Shown here in pieces: positions 52,234-60,401 of a DNA stretch of 64,000 bases; the first letter of the stretch is position 1, and each line of letters begins with the position of its first letter. The notes beneath the pieces were generated by a model. It was given only the letters and a program-made list of their open reading frames with translations, made no database searches and was not told the origin of the DNA. A program made the translations under genes and the position numbers. Source of the DNA: CAYTAU01 sp964442075 (GTDB lineage Bacteria > Bacteroidota > Bacteroidia > Bacteroidales > CAYTAU01); NCBI GenBank assembly GCA_964442075.1, contig CAYTWH010000007.1:57301-121300 (forward strand), given 5' to 3'.

Positions 52234-53484
52234 TTAAAAACTATACTTTAATTTTACATAACCCATAGAGTTATCTTTATATTGACCAAATCGACCTTCA
52301 TCTTCACCAACAAAGATATTTGCACCAAATAATATTGAGAAACTATCGTCAAAATCATAAGTGATTTTTGGTCTTATTAGGGCATCTTCATTTGTTAATC
52401 CAATGTATGAAAATAGTTCAATGTGTAATGTTTCACGAAGCATATCATAACGTGCTAATAATGTGACAGTATTTTGCATTTCTTCATTAAGCATATTTTC
52501 ATTATAATCTAATATTACTTCTTGAATAAATTGTGTACTGAATTTTACATCTTTAATATTAAAATCAACTCCTATAAGATAATGTAAATAGTCTTTTTGC
52601 AATAGAGCATCAATAGCAAGTGGATCTTCTGTTTGAAAATACTTTCCATTATAATATGCACCCTCACCACGTAGAATTATTCCTTTAATTTCTGTACTAA
52701 ATGAACCACCTCCAATATATAAGCGATGGTGTTCAGGTGTTATATTTAAACTCGTTAATATTGGTGATGGAGGCATTGTTGTTGTATCCATACCAAATTC
52801 TTTTTGAACGTGCATTGTTGGATTATCATCCCAAGTATATCCACCCATAAATTCAAAATCTATTTTTGAAGTAAGGGCAGAGTATTTTGCAAATACTTCG
52901 CTATTTTCAAGACTGGGCTTAACTTCTGATAAAGACCAATTGAAACTTGGGTTTATTGGAAAGTCTGGCTGAACATACCAAATGGAATTTGTAGAAGGTA
53001 GTTTGGTTGGAGTAAAATTTGTTAACCATATTACTTCAAAAGTACTATTGCCAATATAATAATCGAATTTTACAGCATTTACACCTGTTCTTATTTCATC
53101 AAAATCCTGTAAAAGAAACTCAGTTAAATTTAATGGAGATACAATATCTGTAATAAAAACACCATCTGCTTTACCCCAAACCACTTGCTGCTTACCTATA
53201 CGCAAATCAATTTTTTTGAAATACAAATCCATATAGAGCTCTCTTAATCTCAAGTTTAAACTATCGGTGTTGTAACTATACAACATTGGATTTGCTTTGA
53301 AAGCTACTTTGTCGCCAGACTTATCTATATTCAGATTTAGAGTATTCTGCAAAATTGCAAAATCACCATCTTCGTATAAAACACCCGTATAATTTCTAAC
53401 AAATCCTGAGATTTCAGTTTCTTGTGCCATTGCAAGTTGACTTGCTACTAAAAGCAATATCAATATTAGTCCTTTTGTTTTCAT
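52234..53484 (-). CDS. Outer-membrane beta-barrel protein, DUF1302-like
   Basis: The 416-residue protein has a signal peptide (MKTKGLILILLLVASQLAMAQ). It is made of alternating strands ending MGYVKLKYSF, with the C-terminal Phe of a barrel. The segment LRLRELYMDLYFKKIDLRIGKQQVVWGKADG resembles DUF1302/alginate-export-like porins. DUF1302 porins are often found next to an MMPL exporter and a LolA-like or DUF1329 protein, as here, which suggests a lipid or hydrophobic-compound export path. The exact family is uncertain. Confidence 0.7.
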   Translation of the reverse strand: MKTKGLILILLLVASQLAMAQETEISGFVRNYTGVLYEDGDFAILQNTLNLNIDKSGDKVAFKANPMLYSYNTDSLNLRLRELYMDLYFKKIDLRIGKQQVVWGKADGVFITDIVSPLNLTEFLLQDFDEIRTGVNAVKFDYYIGNSTFEVIWLTNFTPTKLPSTNSIWYVQPDFPINPSFNWSLSEVKPSLENSEVFAKYSALTSKIDFEFMGGYTWDDNPTMHVQKEFGMDTTTMPPSPILTSLNITPEHHRLYIGGGSFSTEIKGIILRGEGAYYNGKYFQTEDPLAIDALLQKDYLHYLIGVDFNIKDVKFSTQFIQEVILDYNENMLNEEMQNTVTLLARYDMLRETLHIELFSYIGLTNEDALIRPKITYDFDDSFSILFGANIFVGEDEGRFGQYKDNSMGYVKLKYSF

Positions 53485-53548
53485 CTTTTTATTATTTAAT
53501 TAATAATTAACTCTTCTATCTATTATTCTAAAATGAATAATATTTACT

Positions 53549-54184
53549 TTAACGATAAATAGCTACTCCAAAGCCAAGTTCAATTATATCTTTTATTGGA
53601 ATAGTTGAATTCCCGAATTTGCTTGATAAATATAAACCTCGTGTTCCAATTCTGGCATAAAATGCTATTCCTGATGCAGGTGTTTTATTTGCAAATAATT
53701 TCGTTTTTATTTCTCCACCTAAAAATATTCCTGCATTTCTTCCTGGCGACCACCAATAATAATCTTCGGGATAATTATCTGGTAAACTTACCCAATATTC
53801 ATTTCCAAAAGTATGATGTACAAACCATCCAATATTTAATGGCAATATTTCAATATTTTTATATTTTTTAATACTAAATAGTTTAGCTGTTAATTGCAAA
53901 CTCACACTATGTAGATCATCTACTGTATATGACTTTGGAACATACCCATAAAAAAAAGAAACGTCTAATTTGTGATCAAAAAAAGTATAACCAAGCCCTG
54001 AAGACAAAAATCCTATACCACCTGCAAATTGCAATTTCACATAATCGGGCAAGAATTTTTTATAAGCAGCAGAATCAACTTTAGAGGTATCTTGACTATA
54101 ACACGACTCCACACTAATTAGCAGGATAAAAACTAAAATCAGAAATACTTTAAAATTCGTATGTTTCAAGTTCAAACTTTCCAT
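53549..54184 (-). CDS. Outer-membrane or periplasmic hypothetical protein
   Basis: The 211-residue protein begins MESLNLKHTNFKVFLILVFI with a signal segment ending CYSQ. The body is rich in Gly and aromatic residues with alternating strands and probably forms a small barrel. Its start overlaps the end of the phosphoesterase gene by 35 bases. No specific family is recognised. It sits in the middle of the exporter cluster. Confidence 0.65.
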   Translation of the reverse strand: MESLNLKHTNFKVFLILVFILLISVESCYSQDTSKVDSAAYKKFLPDYVKLQFAGGIGFLSSGLGYTFFDHKLDVSFFYGYVPKSYTVDDLHSVSLQLTAKLFSIKKYKNIEILPLNIGWFVHHTFGNEYWVSLPDNYPEDYYWWSPGRNAGIFLGGEIKTKLFANKTPASGIAFYARIGTRGLYLSSKFGNSTIPIKDIIELGFGVAIYR

Positions 54185-54971
54185 CAGTAATACTTATAAG
54201 ATTAAATTTCTCATTAGAAACACTATATACATTAACATATTTTATACTGTCTGGATACGGAGTATAAACAACATGATGATGTAAATGCCCGTGAACAGTA
54301 AACAGAACATTATTATATTTAGCAATGCTTGAATGAAAATCTGCTTCTAATGTTGAGTCAAAATCTGTATCCATAGGTGGTATATGAAATATTACCACAG
54401 CATTTGTAAAATTGCTAGAGGGTTTTAATTGTGCATCTAACCAATTTACATTCGGAACCTCTCCATTAAAACTGAATTCACGACTATTAGTATTAATAAA
54501 TACAAATTTTATATTGCCATAAATAAAGCTAAAATCATATTCACCAAACATCTCACTATATGCTAGACTACCATTTCCTACCAAATCATGATTTCCTAAA
54601 ACAACAAAATAGGGACAATTCAAATTTAAAAGAAATGAATTTCCCCATAGGTATTGTTGTGGTAATCCAAAATCAGCAATATCACCAACATGTATTACAA
54701 AATCAATGGGAGTAGTATTATTTAAAGAATTTACCTCGTTAACAAAACTGTCAAACTCATCAAATTCACGATGTGTATCGCCAGTAAAAGCTATTCTGAT
54801 AGTAGAGCCTGCATCTTTTTGCAATAAACTTTTAATATTAGTCTGATTAACATCTTTATCTTCTCCCTCAAAATCTACAACATAAGACGAGTAGTCGAAC
54901 ATGTCTTCACATGAAAGAAAGAAAAAGGTGCTAATCAGCAATAATATTTTAAGTTTATTTATCATTTTCAT
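54150..54971 (-). CDS. Lipoprotein metallophosphoesterase
   Basis: The 273-residue protein has a lipobox FFLSC near residue 20, so it is probably lipid-anchored. The calcineurin-type active site is intact: FTGDTHRE, HVGDIADFG, LGNHDLVGNGS, and VHGHLHHH. It hydrolyses a phosphoester, with two metals; the substrate is unknown. It overlaps the next gene by 35 bases. It differs from the decayed phosphoesterase part of the large barrel protein. Confidence 0.88.
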   Translation of the reverse strand: MKMINKLKILLLISTFFFLSCEDMFDYSSYVVDFEGEDKDVNQTNIKSLLQKDAGSTIRIAFTGDTHREFDEFDSFVNEVNSLNNTTPIDFVIHVGDIADFGLPQQYLWGNSFLLNLNCPYFVVLGNHDLVGNGSLAYSEMFGEYDFSFIYGNIKFVFINTNSREFSFNGEVPNVNWLDAQLKPSSNFTNAVVIFHIPPMDTDFDSTLEADFHSSIAKYNNVLFTVHGHLHHHVVYTPYPDSIKYVNVYSVSNEKFNLISITDGKFELETYEF

Positions 54972-55024
54972 TTATCCAATCGTTTAATGGTTTCAGAAAT
55001 TGTTAATTCTGAATTCATAATTAA

Positions 55025-55801
55025 TTACAATCCTCTCATCATCATTCTTTCGGTGAACTTTGTAGCAGGAACAGAAGTATTAATATTAACATTACTTAAT
55101 ATCATACTTGTTTTGTGATTTTTCTGAACGTTTTTCATTTCTGAATTAGTTATAATCCAAAATCCTGAAATCTTCTCATACTTTTTTATGCTTAATACTT
55201 TTAAGAGTTCACCATCTTCATCGTAAAACTCCTTTTTAACTCCAATAAAATTTGCTTTGTTAATCCATGCAATTGTCTTTGAATACATATAATCTTCGTC
55301 TTTAGACCTACTTTCAACCACATAACATTCTTTGCCATTTACAGTTTCGGTTTTTAAAAGTTTGTGTTTATCTGCCTCTAATTTACGGTCACCAAGATCG
55401 TCATATGTAAAATCTGACCCCATAAAATAATCGCTTTTGCTATCACTTGAAATACGTTTAGTCTTTTTAAGTGCTGGCAAATAAATCCATTGGTCATCAG
55501 ACTTATCAGCATCATAACTCCAACTCATAAAAGATGTATTTTTAACGTCAGCAGGTGATTGAAAAAACATTATGCTTTTTTCAACATCACCAAAATCTTT
55601 TGTGAATTGTTTAATTTTTCTAATCCTTTGCTTACCCTGTTTGTTTGTAAGTGTCATTGTAAGCATAGACGTTTGGTCATCGCCAGTTGCACGATTATAA
55701 GTTTTCTCTATTATTTGTGTACCTGTCAATTGTGCCTCAGCACTAAAACTTACTGCAATTAATATTGCAATTACGATTGTTGTTAATTTTAAATTTCTCA
55801 T
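55025..55801 (-). CDS. LolA-like outer-membrane lipoprotein-sorting protein
   Basis: The 258-residue secreted protein (signal peptide ending FSAEAQ) has the LolA-like fold used to carry lipids or lipoproteins: TMTLTNKQGKQRIRKIKQFTKDFGDVEKSIMFFQSPADVKNTSF, then the DDQWIYLPALKKTKRI stretch and SDFTYDDL. Proteins of this type are encoded beside MMPL exporters and are thought to pass a hydrophobic substrate across the periplasm. It lies 23 bases after the MMPL gene. Confidence 0.88.
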   Translation of the reverse strand: MRNLKLTTIVIAILIAVSFSAEAQLTGTQIIEKTYNRATGDDQTSMLTMTLTNKQGKQRIRKIKQFTKDFGDVEKSIMFFQSPADVKNTSFMSWSYDADKSDDQWIYLPALKKTKRISSDSKSDYFMGSDFTYDDLGDRKLEADKHKLLKTETVNGKECYVVESRSKDEDYMYSKTIAWINKANFIGVKKEFYDEDGELLKVLSIKKYEKISGFWIITNSEMKNVQKNHKTSMILSNVNINTSVPATKFTERMMMRGL

Positions 55802-55824
55802 GATTTCAATTTTTTAATGATTAT

Positions 55825-58143
55825 TTAATTACTTTCTTTTTTTTTGAAATAGATATTGCCAACAAATAAGATTATCAACATAATAGTAAGTGTACCAACA
55901 AAGCTTGTAAACATATTGAGTGATACTAATGCTCCCAAATCTCTATTTGGTGGAAATACAGAAAACAGTAATACCATAAAACCTGCAATTACAACAATGG
56001 CATTAAATAATATCGCTCTACCAGAATGAGCCATTGTTTTTTGTGCTGTAAGTAATTTATCGCCAGTTTTTTTGGCATTGGTGCGATACTGTTCCAAAAA
56101 GTGTACTGCATAATCAATACCTATACCAATGGCAATGCTAGACAATAAAGCTGTTGTTGTGCTTAGTGGAATATTTAAAAATCCCATTATTCCAAAGCTG
56201 ATTAATGCTGTAATAATTATTGGTACAGCACCTATTAATCCTATTTTTATATTCTTAAACATTAAAGACAATAAAATCACTATTATAATAAGAGATAGAA
56301 TTAAGCTCATTATTTGTCCTTCAAGGATAAGATCTGTAAAAACAAGTCCTTTATAGCCGCTACCCGCATATTTTAGTGAAATACCATACTTTCTGAAATC
56401 ATCTTTAAAAGTTTCAATAACTACAATTGTCGAATTTATTGCTTTTGAATTATCGCTTTTTAGCTGAAATGTTACATTTAACTTTTCATAATCATAATCA
56501 ACTACTTTGTTAAGGTTTTCGGGATCACCTGACATTTCATAAAGCAATAAATATTGAGCAACCATTTCTGTACTTTCTGGAATTACATTAAATTCCTCTT
56601 TATCGGCATTCATTACTTTGTTCATTCGTTTTACATAATCAGTAAGTGAAAAAGAATTACCTACGATTATCTTCCCTTCTGAATTTTTCACCTCATTCTC
56701 GACTTTGCTTTGCATTTTATCGACAAGCTTTAGAACTTCAGGATCTTTAAATGCACCTTCTTTATCACCAGCATCGAGAATTAAGCTCAATGTTGTTGTG
56801 CCTCCAAAATGCTCATTTATAAACTCATCTGTCAATACTATTTCGCTGTCATCTTCGAATTTATCAAGGAAACTAGAATTGATCCACACTTTTTGCAATC
56901 CTATTATTGAGCCTATTATTATTAATGCTGTAACAACAATAGAAATACTTTTGCGTTTAATTAAAGCTGTAGCAAAGCGAAAAGCAAATCCCCCATTTTC
57001 TGATGTTTTAGTTTTAAGCTTTTTTACTTTTGGCAAACCAAACAACATTATTCCTCCAGGAATCAATACTAAAGAAAATATCATTGCCATAAGCACTCCA
57101 AAAGCTGTGAAAATTCCAAAATATTTAATAGGATAAACCTGTGAAGTAAGCAAGGAAACAAAACCAACAGCAGTTGTTATAGAAGTCATTACTACAGGTT
57201 TCCACATATTTTTTATCATATCAATAGATGCCTCCTTTTTAGTAGCATTTGGATTTTTCCGCAAGAATAATTGCAAATGACTATAAAGATGAATTCCATC
57301 GGCAACCCCTATTGCAATAAGCATTACTGGAATCATAGTTGAAACAGCATAAATTGGTATATTAAATAATGCCATTGCACCAAAAGCCCATAATGTACTA
57401 AAGAACACAACCCCCATTGTTAGAAGTGTGCTTTTTATACTACGAAGCATTAGAAATAGAACTAAAGTGATTACCAACAAAACAATAGGAACCATTCGCA
57501 TCATATCCGCAGGACCCAGCAATGCCATTGTACCCTCTACAATTGGACGACCAGCAACATGAACTTTTATATCATCTGTTTCAAAAGAAGCTGCTAATTC
57601 AAGTATTTCATTATAAAATTCCTGAGAGAAAACATCATCTTGTATTTCTGCGATTATTACAGTAACTGTTTCATCAGTTGAAACCAGTCTCCCATAAACC
57701 ATTTCATTATTTTTCACATTTTGTTGTAGCTCTTTCAACTTGTCTTTTGAATTTGGAACACGTTTAAAAAAGTGTTTTACATCCATACCTTCATCATTAC
57801 CAATAATATTATCGGCAGTATATAAAGATGTTACATCTGCTTTTTCAATTTCATCTAATCTCTGTAAAGTCTTTGTAAATTGCTTAAGAGTATCTAGTGT
57901 CTCAGAATTATAAATTCCTTTTTTATTTTCTAAGGCAACTATAATTCCATCATTTATACCAAACCATTCTTCAGCTTGATCACTATAAACAAATGCAGGA
58001 TGATCTTGTGGCATGTATTTATCAAGATCTGTTTCCATTCTTGAATTTTGTTTCATTATATAAAAGAAACCTGCACTTATTATAATTATAATTAAAAGTG
58101 ATACCCAAGGTAATTTCAATAGTTTTTTTAATAGCTTTTCCAT
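55825..58143 (-). CDS. MMPL/RND-family exporter
   Basis: The 772-residue protein has the twofold RND layout. Transmembrane helix 1 is near 15-30, a periplasmic domain follows (about 35-200), then a five- to six-helix bundle. The second half repeats the pattern, with a sterol-sensing-like region (GIGIDYAVHFLEQYR matching GVADGIHLYSHLQLF in the first half). The GVADG/GIGID segments are the proton-relay region. MMPL proteins export lipids or other hydrophobic compounds. It is the first structural gene after TetR, 62 bases away, with an operator-like site between. Confidence 0.9.
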   Translation of the reverse strand: MEKLLKKLLKLPWVSLLIIIIISAGFFYIMKQNSRMETDLDKYMPQDHPAFVYSDQAEEWFGINDGIIVALENKKGIYNSETLDTLKQFTKTLQRLDEIEKADVTSLYTADNIIGNDEGMDVKHFFKRVPNSKDKLKELQQNVKNNEMVYGRLVSTDETVTVIIAEIQDDVFSQEFYNEILELAASFETDDIKVHVAGRPIVEGTMALLGPADMMRMVPIVLLVITLVLFLMLRSIKSTLLTMGVVFFSTLWAFGAMALFNIPIYAVSTMIPVMLIAIGVADGIHLYSHLQLFLRKNPNATKKEASIDMIKNMWKPVVMTSITTAVGFVSLLTSQVYPIKYFGIFTAFGVLMAMIFSLVLIPGGIMLFGLPKVKKLKTKTSENGGFAFRFATALIKRKSISIVVTALIIIGSIIGLQKVWINSSFLDKFEDDSEIVLTDEFINEHFGGTTTLSLILDAGDKEGAFKDPEVLKLVDKMQSKVENEVKNSEGKIIVGNSFSLTDYVKRMNKVMNADKEEFNVIPESTEMVAQYLLLYEMSGDPENLNKVVDYDYEKLNVTFQLKSDNSKAINSTIVVIETFKDDFRKYGISLKYAGSGYKGLVFTDLILEGQIMSLILSLIIIVILLSLMFKNIKIGLIGAVPIIITALISFGIMGFLNIPLSTTTALLSSIAIGIGIDYAVHFLEQYRTNAKKTGDKLLTAQKTMAHSGRAILFNAIVVIAGFMVLLFSVFPPNRDLGALVSLNMFTSFVGTLTIMLIILFVGNIYFKKKESN

Positions 58144-58159
58144 TTAATTTATTTTACAT

Positions 58160-58173
58160 AGTTAATACTAACT
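58160..58173. promoter_or_regulatory. TetR operator-like site before the MMPL gene
   Basis: AGTTA-ATAC-TAACT is a short inverted repeat and overlaps TACTAACTAAC, the reverse complement of the 11-mer found at 58835 and 47127. Confidence 0.5.
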
Positions 58174-58205
58174 AACTTTTTTCACAAAAAAAATATTAGC
58201 TTAAA

Positions 58206-58784
58206 TTAAAAGCTAATTATTAGTTTTAATGAATTAATTAATTTTTTACCTTCTTCATTTAAGTTAAAATTATAATTATTCAAATCCCATCTTTTGACGA
58301 GGAGCCTGAGAGAACCCATCATAATTAAAGCTAGGTTTTGTTTATCAATATCTACTCTTACATTATTTTCTTCCTGACCTTTTTCAATTATTCCTTCAAT
58401 TGTTTTTTGATTTAAATTTAATATTTCTCTAATCTTATCTTTTAAAAGCTCTTCATTTTTAAAGATTTCTTCAGAAAATATTACAGAAATTATTGATGGT
58501 TGAGCAGTAAACATTTCCATCATTTTTGAGAACATAAATTTAATTTTCTCAAAAGCAGTATCATCATAAGTTTCCATCATTTCAGAAAGCATTGCACCCA
58601 TTTCTTTAAAGTTGTTTAAAATGGCTAATAAAATAGCTGTTTTACTTTCAAAATGACGATAAAGAGCAGGTTCAGAAATCCCAATTTCTTTTGATATATT
58701 TTTGATTGTTAAACCCTGTATTCCTTTTTTGGCTATTAAGTCTAAAGCTACTTCTACTATTTCTTTTTGTCTATCTGTTTGCAT
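58206..58784 (-). CDS. TetR-family regulator of the exporter cluster
   Basis: The 192-residue protein has the N-terminal HTH (KGIQGLTIKNISKEIGISEPALYRHFESKTAIL) and a full-length ligand-binding domain. It leads the leftward cluster. A perfect AGTTAGTA-TT-TACTAACT palindrome lies 54 bases upstream of its start, and a related site before the MMPL gene. Auto-repression and control of the exporter genes are likely. It is a close paralogue of the TetR at 59.4 kb. Confidence 0.92.
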   Translation of the reverse strand: MQTDRQKEIVEVALDLIAKKGIQGLTIKNISKEIGISEPALYRHFESKTAILLAILNNFKEMGAMLSEMMETYDDTAFEKIKFMFSKMMEMFTAQPSIISVIFSEEIFKNEELLKDKIREILNLNQKTIEGIIEKGQEENNVRVDIDKQNLALIMMGSLRLLVKRWDLNNYNFNLNEEGKKLINSLKLIISF

Positions 58785-58837
58785 CTTTTAAAATATTACA
58801 GTATTTGATTAATTATAATTAAATACAATACAAAGTT

Positions 58838-58855
58838 AGTTAGTATTTACTAACT
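58838..58855. promoter_or_regulatory. Palindromic TetR operator upstream of the cluster
   Basis: AGTTAGTA-TT-TACTAACT is a perfect 8+2+8 inverted repeat. It lies in the promoter region of the leftward TetR gene. Confidence 0.65.
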
Positions 58856-59031
58856 TCCAAATTATTCTACTGTTTTTTTACAATTATTTTTCAAATGATG
58901 TTTCATATCCTTGTCTTTATGTTTGTTAAAATATTTTTTAACAAATATATTAAATGGTTGTAATTTATGTATATATCTTTATTAATTTTCTTAAATTACT
59001 TTTGTTAATCCTTAGTTTGAAAACCGTGAGA

Positions 59032-59063
59032 AGCTAACGGGGCTATAGCTGTGGACGTTAGCT
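59032..59063. other. Isolated attC-like hairpin
   Basis: AGCTAACG and CGTTAGCT are perfect complements, with GGGGCTATAGCTGTGG-like sequence between, itself holding GCTATAGC. This follows the R''/R' pattern of the array sites, 22 kb away from it. The remnant of a recombinase gene stops inside its right half. Confidence 0.5.
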
Positions 59064-59236
59064 AGATATTAAATTATCGCGTAAATGCTCCATATCTCTC
59101 CCTACTTTTTTATCTAGTAATCTGGCATAAATTTTAGTCATATTAATTGAAGAATGGAAATGCATTTTTGATACACTTTCTAAAGGTACACCATTGTTTA
59201 ATGTAACTGTTGTAGCAAAGGTTGATTGGTCAGATT
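59058..59236 (-). pseudogene. Remnant of a tyrosine recombinase (C-terminal end)
   Basis: Reading the minus strand from about 59236 gives TFATTVTLNNGVPLESVSK, then MHFHSSINMTKIYARLLDKK and a stop at 59058-59060. This is the end of a Bacteroidota integrase. The catalytic Arg-His box before TFATT is lost (SDQS in place of ARH), and LGH has become HFH. Stop codons lie upstream in frame. It is a dead fragment that marks a former integration. The sequence 58861-59031 holds nothing else recognised. Confidence 0.8.
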
Positions 59237-59383
59237 ATGAGATATATTGCATAAATAAATTCTAAATTTAAAGGTGCGTTTATTTCTTATATAGAAGAGA
59301 GAACAACATCTTTTTGGTTAATAAAAAAGGTAATTGATTAAAATAGACATATTTTGAATGATAAACTTTTTTTGGACAAAATG

Positions 59384-59434
59384 CTTGACAAATTCAATTT
59401 TAATGACTTATCTTTGTGAGCGAATATTCACACT
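59384..59434 (+). promoter_or_regulatory. Promoter and probable operator of the second TetR cluster
   Basis: CTTG (59384-59387) and TATCTTTG (59409-59416) are spaced by 21 bases. Directly after them GTGAGCGAATATTCACAC (59417 on) is an imperfect inverted repeat centred on GAATATTC, placed where a repressor would block the transcription start. Confidence 0.5.
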
Positions 59435-59443
59435 CTTATTAAT

Positions 59444-60022
59444 ATGAATCCTGAATTCACAGAAAGACAGAAAGAAATAATAAACGCTTCGCTTGAAATA
59501 ATAGCAGAAAGCGGGATACAAAGTTTGACAATCAAGAATCTTTCTAAGAAAATTGGACTTGTAGAATCTGCAATTTACAGACACTATGAAAGTAAAACTC
59601 AAATTCTAATTGCAATACTCGATTCTATCAGTGAACAATCAAAATCAAATGAAATTAAGGAAACTGATAATGTGTTTGGAATACTTGAAAAAAGGCTTGG
59701 ACATCATTTCAGTGCTTTCACCGAAAAACCCGCCTTGGTTTCTGTTGTATTTGCCGAAGATTTATTTCAGAATGAACCCACATTGGTTGAGAAAACCCGT
59801 TTAAAGGTTGAAAAAAGTATTTCCGATTTGTCGGCTCTAATACAAAAGGGACAGCAAAGTGGTGAAATAAGAAGTGATATAAACCCAGAAGCTGTTTCTG
59901 TAATGATTAATGGCAGTGTAAGAATGTTGGTAAAACAATGGAAAATGGCTGAATATTCATTTGATTTAATTCAAAGGGGTAAGAACTTGATTAGTTCGTT
60001 TAAAGTATTATTAAAAAAGTGA
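59444..60022 (+). CDS. TetR-family regulator of the TonB/TolC cluster
   Basis: The 192-residue protein has the HTH SGIQSLTIKNLSKKIGLVESAIYRHYESKTQIL, closely matching the TetR at 58.2 kb, and a full ligand-binding domain. It is first in a plus-strand cluster that continues with DUF2147, TonB receptor, DUF4249 and TolC-type genes. In similar Bacteroidota loci the cluster ends in an RND efflux pump, which would lie outside this window. The upstream inverted repeat at 59417-59434 is the likely operator. Confidence 0.92.
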   Translation: MNPEFTERQKEIINASLEIIAESGIQSLTIKNLSKKIGLVESAIYRHYESKTQILIAILDSISEQSKSNEIKETDNVFGILEKRLGHHFSAFTEKPALVSVVFAEDLFQNEPTLVEKTRLKVEKSISDLSALIQKGQQSGEIRSDINPEAVSVMINGSVRMLVKQWKMAEYSFDLIQRGKNLISSFKVLLKK

Positions 60023-60026
60023 AACC

Positions 60027-60401
60027 ATGATCCTTAAAAGCATATCTCTAATAAGCTTATTGTTACTCTCACTCTTTAGTTTTTCGCAACCGGCAATTGA
60101 AGGAAAATGGAAAAGTGAGGAAAACGGAAATGTTATAGAAACATACAGCCAAAATAATATGTTCTTTGGAAAAAGAATCAATGTTTCTGATGCAAATTCA
60201 AACGACAAAATCGGACACTTGCTTTTAAACAGTTTGGTTTATAATAACTCAACAAGAAAATATGAAGGCAAGGTGAAATCAACTTCCGGAAATACTGCTC
60301 AATGCGAAATTGAATTGATAAATGAAAACAAATTTCAATTGACAGTTACAAAGCTTTTTATTCGTAAAACTCAAATTTTTTATCAGAACAAAATAGCATG
60401 A
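60027..60401 (+). CDS. DUF2147-like secreted protein
   Basis: The 124-residue protein has a signal peptide (ISLISLLLLSLFSFSQ). The mature part matches the DUF2147 pattern (AIEGKWKSEENGNVIETYSQNN, then a strand-rich core). It follows the TetR gene by 4 bases and overlaps the TonB-receptor start by 4 bases (ATGA), so all three are coupled. It is a distant relative of the DUF2147 protein at 51.8 kb. Confidence 0.75.
   Translation: MILKSISLISLLLLSLFSFSQPAIEGKWKSEENGNVIETYSQNNMFFGKRINVSDANSNDKIGHLLLNSLVYNNSTRKYEGKVKSTSGNTAQCEIELINENKFQLTVTKLFIRKTQIFYQNKIA

Noticed and set aside
56705..57136. Antisense open frame within the MMPL gene
   Set aside because: It is a shadow of a strongly supported membrane protein gene.
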